Source: Microbacterium thalassium
Lineage (GTDB): Bacteria; Actinomycetota; Actinomycetes; Actinomycetales; Microbacteriaceae
Length of the DNA: 64,000 bases
Assembly: GCF_014208045.1 (NCBI RefSeq)
Contig: NZ_JACHML010000001.1
Span: 3,472,001-3,536,000 of the forward strand
Direction: 5' to 3'
Position 1 is the stretch's first letter; each line of letters begins with the position of its first letter. Below the pieces are notes generated by a model. It saw only the letters and a list, made by a program, of their open reading frames with translations. It did not search any database and had not been told where the DNA came from. Position numbers and translations under genes: made by a program. Below are positions 8,261 through 16,835 of this stretch, piece after piece.

Positions 8261-10183
8261 GTGGCCTCCGCGCATCCGACCGACCCGTCCTCGCAGCCGC
8301 TCATGACGCACCGTCAGATCCTGCTGGTGATCGTCGGCCTCATGTCGGGGATGTTCCTCTCGGCGCTCGACCAGACGATCGTCGGGACGTCGATCCGGAC
8401 GATCGGCGACGACCTGAACGGGCTCAGCCAGCAGGCGTGGGTCACCACCGCCTACCTGATCACGTCGACCATCTCGACGCCGATCTACGGCAAGCTCTCC
8501 GACATCTTCGGCCGGCGCCCTCTGTTCATCGCCGCGATCGGCATCTTCATCGTGGGATCGATCCTGTCGACCTTCTCGACGTCGATGCTCGAGCTCGCCG
8601 CCTTCCGCGCGATCCAGGGACTGGGCGCCGGCGGGCTCATGTCGATGCCGCTGGCCATCATGGGCGACATGCTGGCGCCGCGCGAGCGCGCTCGGTACCA
8701 GGGATACTTCCTCGCCGTCTTCGGCATCTCGAGCCTCATCGGCCCGCTCGTGGGCGGCCTGTTCGCCGGCGCCGACGAGATCCTCTGGATCGCCGGCTGG
8801 CGGTGGGTGTTCCTCATCAACGTGCCGATCGGGCTGGTCGCGCTCGCGATCGTGCTGCGGTTCCTGCACCTGCCGGCGCATCCGCGCCCCGGCGTGCGGA
8901 TCGACTGGTGGGGGGCGACCACGGTGGTCCTCGGCCTCGTCCCGCTGCTGCTCGTGGCCGAGGAGGGACGCGACTGGGGCTGGACGAGCCCGGGCGCCGT
9001 CGCCTGCTACGTGGTCGGCGTCTCGAGCCTCATCGCGTTCGTGTTCATCGAGCGCGGCATGGGCGACGACGCGCTCATCCCGCTGAAGCTGTTCCGGTCC
9101 CCGACCTTCTCGATGGCCACCGTGATCGGGGTGTTCGTCGGGTTCGCCATGTTCGGCGGCATGCTCACCCTGCCGCTGTACCTGCAGATCGTGCTCGGGT
9201 CGTCTCCGACCCTCAGCGGGCTGCAGATGCTGCCGATGATCCTCGGCCTCATGATCGCCTCGATCACGAGCGGTCAGATCATCGCCCGCACCGGGCGATA
9301 CCGCATCTTCCCGGTGCTCGGCACCGCACTGCTGACCGCGGGCTACCTGTATCTGTCGTTCCTGCAGTGGGACTCCTCGTACTGGTTCGTGGCGGGCGCC
9401 ATGCTGCTGATCGGCCTGGGACTCGGGCAGCTCATGCAGACGCTCACGATCGCGAGCCAGAACTCCGTCGCCCTGCGCGACATGGGCGTCGCCACCAGCG
9501 GATCGACGTTCTTCCGTCAGATCGGCGGCACGCTCGGGACGGCCGTGCTCCTGTCGCTGCTGTTCACGACGATGCCCGCCAACATCACCGCGTCGCTGTC
9601 GGACGATCAGGTCCTCACCGAGGCGCTGGACGCGGCGCTGGACCCCGCGGTCGCCGACGCCCCCGAGAACGCCGCGATCATGGAGACGGTCTACGCCCCG
9701 ATCGTCGATCCGATCGTCGCCGGCCTTTCCGACCAGGTCGATCTGTCGGATGCCGCCGCTCGCGAGCAGGTCGTCGAGCAGGTCCTGCCCGACCTGCAGG
9801 CCGCCTTCGAAGGCGGTGACGGCTCGGCGTCCGCCGACGCCGCGACGCTCGACGACACGTCGTTCCTGAACGGGGCGGACACACGCCTGGCGAAGCCGTT
9901 CCTCGTCGGATTCGCCGAGTCGTCGGTGCAGATCTACGGGGTCGCCATGGCCGTGTCGGCGATCGCGTTCCTGCTGTCGCTGTTCTTCCGCACACCGCCG
10001 CTGCGCGCGAAGTCCGCGCTCCAGGAGGCCCACGACGAACGCGTCGCGGCGGAGAGGGAGCTCACGCCCGAAGAGGTCGAGGAGCGCGACGACACCGGCG
10101 CGATCGCCACGCTCGCCGCGGGCGAGTTCGGCGCGATGGTGGAGCCGGGCGGAGACGGGTCCCACCACGACCGCGCCACGTGA
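8261..10183 (+). CDS. DHA2-family MFS multidrug efflux transporter (EmrB/QacA type)
   Basis: A 640-residue major-facilitator antiporter with about 14 membrane helices. It has the DHA2 motif C-like SALDQTIVGTSI in helix 1, motif A GKLSDIFGRRP, and LGAGGLMSMPLAIMGDM. Between helices 13 and 14 there is a large acidic insertion (about residues 445-550), a feature of actinobacterial drug exporters. The start is the GTG at 8261, preceded by TACCAT (8249-8254) with a 6-nt gap. No regulator is adjacent; the divergent neighbour is the DUF2510 gene. Proton-coupled export of toxic organic compounds is the family role; substrates are unknown. Confidence 0.9.
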   Translation: MASAHPTDPSSQPLMTHRQILLVIVGLMSGMFLSALDQTIVGTSIRTIGDDLNGLSQQAWVTTAYLITSTISTPIYGKLSDIFGRRPLFIAAIGIFIVGSILSTFSTSMLELAAFRAIQGLGAGGLMSMPLAIMGDMLAPRERARYQGYFLAVFGISSLIGPLVGGLFAGADEILWIAGWRWVFLINVPIGLVALAIVLRFLHLPAHPRPGVRIDWWGATTVVLGLVPLLLVAEEGRDWGWTSPGAVACYVVGVSSLIAFVFIERGMGDDALIPLKLFRSPTFSMATVIGVFVGFAMFGGMLTLPLYLQIVLGSSPTLSGLQMLPMILGLMIASITSGQIIARTGRYRIFPVLGTALLTAGYLYLSFLQWDSSYWFVAGAMLLIGLGLGQLMQTLTIASQNSVALRDMGVATSGSTFFRQIGGTLGTAVLLSLLFTTMPANITASLSDDQVLTEALDAALDPAVADAPENAAIMETVYAPIVDPIVAGLSDQVDLSDAAAREQVVEQVLPDLQAAFEGGDGSASADAATLDDTSFLNGADTRLAKPFLVGFAESSVQIYGVAMAVSAIAFLLSLFFRTPPLRAKSALQEAHDERVAAERELTPEEVEERDDTGAIATLAAGEFGAMVEPGGDGSHHDRAT

Positions 10184-10216
10184 GTCACGGCGCCCGCGCG
10201 GGGGCACGCCGGACCG

Positions 10217-10894
10217 TTACGAGTTGGAGCGCTGCTGGGGGTTGACGCGCTTGATCCACTCGATCAGGTCGAGGCTCGAACGCGTCTGCATCCACACACG
10301 GCCAGGGCCCGTGAAGTCGGTGACCAGGCCCTCACCGCCCAGCAGCGTCGACTTCCAGCTGCCGGCCTTGCGGACCGAGTACTGCACGGTCTCGTCGAAC
10401 GCGACCACATGCCCGGTGTCGAGCGTGAGCGTCTCCCCCGCCGTCAGCTCGGTCGCGATGATCGCACCGTAGGAGGCGAGCAGCAGGTCGCCGGCTCCCG
10501 AGCAGCGCAGCAGGATCAGGCCCTCGCCGCTGAAGAACGACTTGCCGCCGCCCCACTTCGAATCGACATCCACCGACGGGTCGGATGCGCTCCACGACCC
10601 CGACTGCACCATCAGCGGCGTGCTGCCGAGGGTGACCTTCACCATGTCGCCGGGCAGGGTCGCCGCGACACCCACCTGACCGCCGGTGGCGGAGTGGTAG
10701 TCGTTCACGAAGAAGCTCTCGCCACCGAGCGCGCGGCGGATGCCCTTGAAGAACCCGCCCTGCGTCGACGTCTCGACCGTGATGTCCCCGCGGGTCATCG
10801 CCATCGCGCCCGCCTCGACGCGCACGGACCCGCCGGGCGGCACCGCCACCGTCCCCATCGCGAAGGCCGGTCCTGCTGAGATGCTGACGTCCAC
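10217..10894 (-). CDS. AIM24/TIGR00266 family protein
   Basis: A 225-residue beta-rich protein of the AIM24 (TIGR00266) family. Characteristic segments are VEAGAMAMTRGDITVETSTQGG, GGGKSFFSGEGLILLRCSGAGDLLLASYG and a C-terminal WMQTRSS. The family has a trp RNA-binding attenuator-like beta fold but no defined bacterial function. I chose the GTG at 10894 (VDVSISAGPAF) with a GGGAG Shine-Dalgarno about 7 nt upstream; the frame extends further but is Arg-rich and unlike the family. Confidence 0.87.
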   Translation of the reverse strand: MDVSISAGPAFAMGTVAVPPGGSVRVEAGAMAMTRGDITVETSTQGGFFKGIRRALGGESFFVNDYHSATGGQVGVAATLPGDMVKVTLGSTPLMVQSGSWSASDPSVDVDSKWGGGKSFFSGEGLILLRCSGAGDLLLASYGAIIATELTAGETLTLDTGHVVAFDETVQYSVRKAGSWKSTLLGGEGLVTDFTGPGRVWMQTRSSLDLIEWIKRVNPQQRSNS

Positions 10895-10966
10895 GTGTGC
10901 TCCCGCTTCCTCACTTCGGTCCTGCACGGCCCGCCGGCGCCGGCGCGTACGGCCGAGCATAGGCAG

Positions 10967-13054
10967 TCACGCGCCTCCGCGGCCACCCGGATCGCCGGAC
11001 CCGTCACCGCCCGAATCCGGCGGAGGGGCGAGCGCCGCGGCGAGATGCCGACGGCCGGCGACCCCGAGCTTGCGATACACCGACGACAGATGCGTCTCCA
11101 CCGTCTTGACCGACAGGAACAGCATCCGTGCGATCTCACGGTTCGTGGCCGGTCGTGCGGCCAGTTCGGCGACCCGCCGCTCCGAGGGCGAGAGCGACTC
11201 GGCGCCGGTGAGGGGCCGTGCGACCGCGCGTGCGCCCGCGGCGGAGAGCTCTCCGGTCGCGAGGGCATCGAGCTGCGTCGCACCGCACGCGCGGGCCAGG
11301 GCGGCGCCGTCGCGCAGCGCATCGCGCGCCGCGGCGCGATCATCGGCACGGCGCAGCGCCATCCCCCACTCGATCCGGGCAGCGGCGCGCTCGACCATCG
11401 GCGCGCCGGAGTCGGCGAGCGCGACGACCGCCTCCAACGCGAGGGCCCTCGCCGCGGGATCGGGGACGGTGCGTGACAGCAGTCGCGACGCCGCCGCCTC
11501 CGAGCCGACCGCGCCGGCGTCGCGCGCGAAGCGGACCTCGTCCTCGAGCAGCCCGATCGCCTCGCCGACGCGGCCGAGCAGAAGGAGCGCCTCGGCCGCG
11601 CGCCCGCGCCAGCCGCCCAGCAGCCCACTCGCGCCGTTGACCGTGAACGCACGCCCGGCGGCCCGGAACGCCGCCAGCGCGGCATCCGGTCGCCCCGTCA
11701 CCAGCGCGAGGGTTCCGCGCGCGAGCGCATCCCACCCCGTCATGAGTCCCGCTCCGTCGAGGGCGGGCGACTCGAGCGCCTGGGAAGCGTGTCCGAACTC
11801 CCCCCGCAGCACCGAAGCGCTCACGATCGCATAGCGCGCGGGGCCGATCGCCGCACGGCTCGCCGTGGGCGTCCGCCGGCTCAGGCGCAGCACGTCGTCG
11901 GCATCGGCCTCGGCCGCGCTGAGGTCGCCGCGGACGAACATCGCGAAGGCGCGGATCGCACGCAGCGAGGTGTACTCGACGACCGCATCCTCCGAGACCG
12001 CCTCCGCCAGGCCCGCATCGAGCACCTCGATCGCCCGGGCCGGCTCACCGCAGAACACGAGCGCGGCCGGGTGCGACTCGAGCAGGCTGCGCGGCATCGC
12101 ACGACCGGAGTCGGCGACCGCGTCCAGCCACCCGCGAACCACGGGGACACGACGATCGACTCCGAGCGCGAGGGTCCCCGCTGCGGTGGCGAGCAGGATC
12201 GCGGGCACCGGGCCCCGCCGGAGCCCCGCGTCGTCGGGGAGCGACTGCACGAGCCGATCGAGGCTCGCGAGACGGCCGGGGATGCTCTCGCCCATCAGCA
12301 GCCTGCTCACGATGTCGCCGGCGAGCGCCCGCGCACCCCACTCGTCGAGCTGCTCCCACCCGTCGCACCGCGCGTCGAGCACGGCCGCGAAGGTCGCGAC
12401 GGCCTCGGCGAAGCGGCCCATGCTGTAGAGGACCTCGCCGATCCTGACGAGCGCCGGCCGTTCGGTGATCGTGCGCGCGAGCCACCGAAGTCGCTCCGCG
12501 CCTTCCTCCCGGCCGGCCGCGAGCTCCGCCTGGGCCAGCTCGATCACCATCTCGGTGCGAACAGCCCCCTCGCATCCCGCCGACACGCACCAGTCGAGCC
12601 GCTCGACGGCTTCATCTCGCGCACCGCGGCGTCGCGCGGCCCGGGCCGCCTCGCGCTGCGCCTCGATCGCCCACGGCGCGCAGAACGGGTAGGCGGCGCC
12701 GAGGTGGGCGGCGACGCGCCCGGGCGGATGCCCGCACCGATGGAGCGCCTCCGCAGCGCGCCGCTGCACCTGGGCCTGTTCGGCGACCGTCATCGCGGCG
12801 ATGCGCTCGGCCCGTGCGGTGGGAGCGAGCGCGAACCGCGCCGGCGGCCGCGCGCGAACCTGCCCGATCAGCTCGAGCTCGGCGAGCGCCTCGACGGCGG
12901 TCGAGTCGTCCACGCCGAGCGCGTGCGCGACTTCCGCGACGCCGACGTCCTCGCCCAGCACCGCGAGCACGTCGAGCAGTCCGGCGAGCGCCCCCGAGCT
13001 CGCCGGACCGTCGAACGGCTCGACATCGGCGGCCGTCTCCCCAGCGCCCGGCAT
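10967..13054 (-). CDS. Large LuxR-family transcriptional regulator lacking a P-loop
   Basis: A 695-residue protein ending in a clear LuxR/GerE helix-turn-helix (about 620-675: LSPSERRVAELAARPATNREIA, then VKTVETHLSSVYRKLGV). The N-terminus resembles the winged-helix piece that normally follows the STAND ATPase in LAL/MalT regulators (VAEVAHALGVDDSTAVEALAEL), and the ~450-residue middle is Ala-rich and helical like their TPR sensor region. No Walker A or B is present, so the ATPase module appears to be missing rather than mutated. The start at 13054 follows TACGCT (13062-13067) by 7 nt. Target genes are unknown. Confidence 0.82.
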   Translation of the reverse strand: MPGAGETAADVEPFDGPASSGALAGLLDVLAVLGEDVGVAEVAHALGVDDSTAVEALAELELIGQVRARPPARFALAPTARAERIAAMTVAEQAQVQRRAAEALHRCGHPPGRVAAHLGAAYPFCAPWAIEAQREAARAARRRGARDEAVERLDWCVSAGCEGAVRTEMVIELAQAELAAGREEGAERLRWLARTITERPALVRIGEVLYSMGRFAEAVATFAAVLDARCDGWEQLDEWGARALAGDIVSRLLMGESIPGRLASLDRLVQSLPDDAGLRRGPVPAILLATAAGTLALGVDRRVPVVRGWLDAVADSGRAMPRSLLESHPAALVFCGEPARAIEVLDAGLAEAVSEDAVVEYTSLRAIRAFAMFVRGDLSAAEADADDVLRLSRRTPTASRAAIGPARYAIVSASVLRGEFGHASQALESPALDGAGLMTGWDALARGTLALVTGRPDAALAAFRAAGRAFTVNGASGLLGGWRGRAAEALLLLGRVGEAIGLLEDEVRFARDAGAVGSEAAASRLLSRTVPDPAARALALEAVVALADSGAPMVERAAARIEWGMALRRADDRAAARDALRDGAALARACGATQLDALATGELSAAGARAVARPLTGAESLSPSERRVAELAARPATNREIARMLFLSVKTVETHLSSVYRKLGVAGRRHLAAALAPPPDSGGDGSGDPGGRGGA

Positions 13055-13095
13055 CCTCCGGAGCGTAGCGGCATCACGCGGCCGATGTCGAAATC

Positions 13096-13686
13096 TCAGC
13101 TCACCACGTCGGCACTCAGCGTGCCGCTCACCGCCTTCTCGGCATCGGTGTACTCCAGGTCGAAGCAGATGCGATCGTCCGACACCTCGCTCACGCTGAG
13201 CGTTCCGGCACCATCCGTGCTCGTGCTGAACTGGTCGGCCCCGGACTGCACGATGACCGCGAAGGTGACGACGTCGAAGTCCCGCGTCCACGCGATCTCA
13301 TCTCCCGGTGCGAGCGCCGGGTGATCCGTCTCCTGGTTGAACACCGCCGTGCTGATGTATGCGATCGTGCCGTCGTCGGGCACAGGCGGATACTCCAGGA
13401 GCAGGTTCGTGTCGGGATCCGGCGCGAAGTCGGCAGCGAACGTCGAGTACGACACGCCGTCGCCGAATGTCGCCGCGCCCGCCTCGGTGAGGGACACCGA
13501 GGTGCCGTCGGGCAGGGTTGCCGTCAACGCCGTCGTGCACTCGGATCCGCCCCCGACCGACCCCCCGGCCTCGGCGTCCGCGGCATCCGTCGACCCATCG
13601 CCGCCGCCCGCGCAGCCGCTCAGGGCGAGCGCGACGCCGGCGACCGCCGCGACGAGGAGCGTTGCCCGGGCATGGTGTCGTGTCAT
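13096..13686 (-). CDS. Secreted lipoprotein of unknown function
   Basis: A 196-residue protein with a lipoprotein signal peptide (MTRHHARATLLVAAVAGVALALSGC shortened here; lipobox ALSGC, lipidated Cys at 24-25), a Gly/Ser/Asp-rich linker and a ~150-residue beta-rich domain. I recognise no family. The start at 13686 follows an AAGGAC Shine-Dalgarno-like run; upstream in-frame sequence would precede the signal peptide and is unlikely to be translated. The stop is 41 bp before the LuxR gene start on the same strand. Confidence 0.75.
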   Translation of the reverse strand: MTRHHARATLLVAAVAGVALALSGCAGGGDGSTDAADAEAGGSVGGGSECTTALTATLPDGTSVSLTEAGAATFGDGVSYSTFAADFAPDPDTNLLLEYPPVPDDGTIAYISTAVFNQETDHPALAPGDEIAWTRDFDVVTFAVIVQSGADQFSTSTDGAGTLSVSEVSDDRICFDLEYTDAEKAVSGTLSADVVS

Positions 13687-13851
13687 CGTGGCGTCCTTCT
13701 GTCCTCCGGAGACCAGGATGACGGCCCGCTGTCGGGGTGTCATCAGGGTGGACCCCTGAGAACTGGGGGCGCGCGTCGGGAATCGCGTCGGCCGGGGGCG
13801 CGCCTGCGCCCACACGTCGGGCGTGCCGCGTCACCATTCCCCGCAAAGCAA

Positions 13852-13875
13852 AAACCCCCGGATATCCGGGGGTTT
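13852..13875 (-). terminator. Intrinsic terminator of the tRNA-Thr/tRNA-Met unit
   Basis: A perfect 24-bp palindrome (AAACCCCCGGAT joined to ATCCGGGGGTTT) lies 7 bp downstream of the tRNA-Met 3' end. Read on the minus strand it is followed by a T-run (GGGGGTTTTTGC), the classic rho-independent layout. Confidence 0.85.
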
Positions 13876-13882
13876 CCTTGTG

Positions 13883-13956
13883 TAGCAGGAGCGGGGCTTG
13901 AACCCGCGACCTCACGATTATGAGTCGTGCGCTCTCACCAACTGAGCTACCCTGCC
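13883..13956 (-). tRNA. tRNA-Met(CAT), elongator type
   Basis: The minus strand folds as a 74-nt tRNA: acceptor GGCAGGG/TCCTGCT (two G-U pairs), D-arm with AGCTCAGTTGGTGAGAGC, anticodon stem CGACT-CATAATC with anticodon CAT, T-loop TTCAAGC. CCA is not encoded. The anticodon arm and the non-initiator acceptor indicate elongator Met rather than tRNA-fMet; a lysidine-modified tRNA-Ile2 is less likely. Confidence 0.93.
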
Positions 13957-13990
13957 GCGTGCATCCGCGGTCACGATGCCGGATGCTGCG

Positions 13991-14062
13991 AGCCCCGAGT
14001 CAGGATTGAACTGACGACCCCTTCCTTACCATGGAAGTGCTCTGCCACTGAGCTATCGGGGC
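13991..14062 (-). tRNA. tRNA-Thr(GGT)
   Basis: A 72-nt tRNA on the minus strand: acceptor GCCCCGA/TCGGGGC, D-arm AGCTCAGTGGCAGAGC, anticodon arm CTTCC-ATGGTAA-GGAAG giving anticodon GGT, T-loop TTCAATC, discriminator T. It lies 34 bp upstream of tRNA-Met in the same direction and probably shares its transcript. A TATCCT hexamer at 14091-14096 may be the -10. Confidence 0.95.
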
Positions 14063-14127
14063 GTGCTGCCTTCGAGAAGGCAACTAGAAGAGGATACCAG
14101 AGCCCACGGCCTCCTCTGAAACCGAGG

Positions 14128-15807
14128 TCACCCTCCGGCGTGCTGTCGCAGCCACGGGAGCGGGTCGATCGCCGTGGTGCCGTCCATCAGGATCTCGAAG
14201 TGCAGATGAGCGCCGTACGACCGGCCGGTGTTGCCGGTGCTGCCGATGACCTGGCCGACACTGACCTTCTGCCCGGGGACGACCTTGAGCGACCCGTAGA
14301 TCATGTGCCCGTAGCGGCTCGAGACCAGCTGGCCGTCGATCTCGTGGTCGATCACGATCGTCACCCCGTAGGCGCCGCCGGCGTTCGTGGCGATGCGGAC
14401 GGTGCCGTCGGCGATGGCCTGGATCGGCGCGCCGTAGCCGGGGACGAAGTCGATGCCCTCGTGCATCACGCCCGAGCGGAGTCCGAAGCCGTAGCTCATC
14501 GGCACGCCCACCGCGAACGGCCACTGGATGGCGGAGTTCGGGTCGTTGACGAACAGGCTCGAGTAGTTGGAGATGCCCGACTCGGATGCGATCTCGGCCA
14601 TCGTCACGGTGTCGTAGTTCTCGTCGCGCGACACGTCGGCGTTCTCGGTGTCGGCAGGGGTGACGTACGCCTGAATCTCTTCCGTGTCGATGCCGGCCTC
14701 GGCGTCGGCTGCGGCGAGCACCGACAGGTTCGTCTCGACGGCGGAGGATGCGGCGACCGCCTCGACCGGCGTGGTCATGCCGACCGTCATGAGTCCGACG
14801 ATGCCCATCACGCCGACCGAGAAGCCGGTCGCGGCGATGCGGCGCAGCGACGTGCGCGTCCGCGGACGACCCGGCGTCGCGTCGGGCTTGGCGGGCTCGG
14901 TCGCGGGAGTCTTCGAGGCCTCATCCGCATCGCGGGCGGCGGCGGCGCGCTGCACGGGCGTCTCGCCCGTGAACGAGAAGAGCGCGGCCGCGGTGGCGAA
15001 CTCATCGACGTCGGCAGCAGCCGAACGGGCCTGCTCCTGGGGCAGGGCATGCGCGTCGGGCAGCGACTCCGGCTCGGTCGGGGCCTGCTCGGTCGCGGCC
15101 ACGGGCTCGACCTCGACGTCGGCCTCGGGCACGACGATCGGCTCGGGCATGGCGGGCTGCTCGGGAGCGGCTGCCGGCTCGAGCAGTTCGAACGGCTCTG
15201 CCGGGGTGAGCACGGCATCCGGGAGGACGGTCGGCTCGTCGGCGCGCAGTCGGGCGCGACGTGCGCGGCGACCGCCGGTCTGCGTCGTCGGCGTGAAGGG
15301 ACCGGTGGACGTATCGGGCGCGGGCTGCTCGAGAACGGGCCCGGCGGGCGCGGAGTCGGCAGCGGGCAGCTCGGGCGCGACGGGGAGCGCGGCGACCGGC
15401 TTGGGAATGGTGAGGTCCATCGCGGGCAGGGCGACCGGCTCGGAAGCGGCTGCCGCCTCGGACTGCGGTGCGGGGGGCTGGGTGTCGCGAGGACGGCGCG
15501 AGCGGCGCGACGGCGAAGGAGTGTCGGCGGTGCGCTCGGGCAGAGCAGCCGGCAGAGCGGGAGTGACCGGCTTCGGCGCGGGGGTCGGGGTCTCGCGGCC
15601 CCACACGACCGCCGGCCGGGTCTCGACCGGGCCGGTCGAACGACGTCGCAGTTCGGCGCGTGAAGCCCCCGACGACGCCGCAGCGGGCGCTGCGACGGCA
15701 CGGCTCGAGCGTCGCGTGCGCGCCGGCTCGGCCTGGGGGGCTTCAGAGGACAACCAGTACTGCTCTCGTGTGGTCGCTCGGGCGCGACAGAGTGATTCGG
15801 GGGGCAC
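14128..15807 (-). CDS. M23-family (LytM) peptidoglycan endopeptidase, membrane-anchored
   Basis: A 559-residue cell-wall hydrolase. A long Ala/Pro/Glu-rich cytoplasmic region (about 1-370) with basic RRxxR blocks precedes one membrane helix (GFSVGVMGIVGLMTVGMTT). The C-terminal ~150 residues are a peptidase M23 domain: zinc ligands in GVMHEGIDFV (H-x3-D) and GAHLHFEI (HLH), with RYGHM between. It should cleave peptide cross-links outside the membrane. The start is the GTG at 15807, preceded by GAAGGGAAC; the frame continues upstream into the inositol monophosphatase gene in another frame and is not translated there. The leader carries regulatory structure (15808-15850). Confidence 0.87.
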   Translation of the reverse strand: MPPESLCRARATTREQYWLSSEAPQAEPARTRRSSRAVAAPAAASSGASRAELRRRSTGPVETRPAVVWGRETPTPAPKPVTPALPAALPERTADTPSPSRRSRRPRDTQPPAPQSEAAAASEPVALPAMDLTIPKPVAALPVAPELPAADSAPAGPVLEQPAPDTSTGPFTPTTQTGGRRARRARLRADEPTVLPDAVLTPAEPFELLEPAAAPEQPAMPEPIVVPEADVEVEPVAATEQAPTEPESLPDAHALPQEQARSAAADVDEFATAAALFSFTGETPVQRAAAARDADEASKTPATEPAKPDATPGRPRTRTSLRRIAATGFSVGVMGIVGLMTVGMTTPVEAVAASSAVETNLSVLAAADAEAGIDTEEIQAYVTPADTENADVSRDENYDTVTMAEIASESGISNYSSLFVNDPNSAIQWPFAVGVPMSYGFGLRSGVMHEGIDFVPGYGAPIQAIADGTVRIATNAGGAYGVTIVIDHEIDGQLVSSRYGHMIYGSLKVVPGQKVSVGQVIGSTGNTGRSYGAHLHFEILMDGTTAIDPLPWLRQHAGG

Positions 15808-15850
15808 GTTCCCTTCGTTTTCGGGTGCCGAAGGTAACGATCTCGTAAAC
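15808..15850 (-). promoter_or_regulatory. MtrA-like direct repeat and ribosome-site hairpin of the M23 gene
   Basis: On the plus strand, GTAAC-GATCTC-GTAAA (15834-15849) matches the two-GTAAC, 6-nt-spaced layout reported for MtrA sites in actinobacteria, where MtrA controls cell-wall hydrolases. Between it and the start codon the mRNA can form CCTTCG/CGAAGG (6-bp stem, 11-nt loop), and the right arm is the Shine-Dalgarno sequence itself, so the ribosome site could be masked. Both are sequence matches only. Confidence 0.5.
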
Positions 15851-15910
15851 CCTACCCAACGAGGCCTGGGAATGCCATGAACGAAACCCGATGGAAACGT
15901 GACATCCCGT

Positions 15911-16729
15911 TCAGCCGTTGCTGAGACCCGGTTCAGCCGGCTCGCTCGCCGCCGCGAGCAGGCGATCGAACAGCGCGGGCCCCGACGCGACGGTGAGTCC
16001 GCGACCGGGGACGCCGTCCGGCCCCCCGACCCTCCCGCCCGCTTCGACGACCAGCAGAGCACCTGCGGCGTGGTCCCACGGGTGGAGCCCGCGCTCGAAG
16101 TAGCCGTCCAGCCTTCCGGCCGCGACGAAGGCGAGGTCGAGCGATGCCGCCCCGATCCGGCGGAGGTCCCGCGCGAGCGGCATGACCCGGGCGACGCGCG
16201 CGAGGTCGGCCGCATGGGTGGCGGGGTCGTAGCCGAAGCCGGTCGCGAGCAGCGCTCCGGCCTCGGAGGGCTCCGGGTTGACGGAGATGCGCTTGCCGTC
16301 GAGCCATGCGCCTTCGCCCCGGGCCGCGTGGAACATCTCGCCGATCGCGGGGTTGAAGACAGCGCCCGCCAGCGCCCGCCACGAACGCGGGTCGGGCTCG
16401 CCGCTCACGGCCGCGATGCTCACGGCGTACGACGGGATGCCGTACGCGTAGTTGACGGTGCCGTCGATCGGATCGACCACCCAGGTGACACCGGACACCC
16501 CGGGCTCGGGCGCCGACTCCTCTCCGAGGAATCCGTCCTCGGGTCGAGCCACGCGGAGCCGGTCGCGGATGAGCGCCTCGACCTCCCGATCGGCTTCGGT
16601 GACGATGTCGGCGATGCCCGACTTCGTCGCCGCGATCGACACGCCCTCGGCACGCCGCTCGCGCGCGAGCGCACCGGCCTCCCGGGCGATCTCGATGGCG
16701 ATGTTCTGCAGTTCGGCGGGTGCGATCAC
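15911..16729 (-). CDS. Inositol monophosphatase family protein
   Basis: A 272-residue Mg-dependent phosphatase of the IMPase/FBPase-like/CysQ superfamily. Metal-site motifs are visible: FLGEES (Glu), WVVDPIDGTVNY (D-x-D-G-T) and HPWDHAAGALLVVEAGG. It should remove phosphate from inositol-1-phosphate or a related small molecule in the cytoplasm; histidinol-phosphatase activity is a known alternative in actinobacteria. GTG start at 16729; TAGCGT (16736-16741) ends 6 nt before it. Confidence 0.9.
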   Translation of the reverse strand: MIAPAELQNIAIEIAREAGALARERRAEGVSIAATKSGIADIVTEADREVEALIRDRLRVARPEDGFLGEESAPEPGVSGVTWVVDPIDGTVNYAYGIPSYAVSIAAVSGEPDPRSWRALAGAVFNPAIGEMFHAARGEGAWLDGKRISVNPEPSEAGALLATGFGYDPATHAADLARVARVMPLARDLRRIGAASLDLAFVAAGRLDGYFERGLHPWDHAAGALLVVEAGGRVGGPDGVPGRGLTVASGPALFDRLLAAASEPAEPGLSNG

Positions 16730-16835
16730 ACTCCCACGCTACGCCGCGGGCGCCGCCGCACGGCGGCGGTGCGCGGCGGCGCCGCATCCGTTCCCCGCGC
16801 GTTCGATGCACCGCCGCCGATTGTTACCGTGGAGC

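Noticed and set aside
13883..13956. tRNA-Ile2 with a lysidine-modified CAT anticodon
   Set aside because: The CGACTCATAATCG anticodon arm and the acceptor sequence match elongator tRNA-Met.
15808..15910. c-di-AMP (ydaO-type) riboswitch before the M23 gene
   Set aside because: Only 103 bp separate the two genes, too short for that riboswitch, and its conserved core is not visible.
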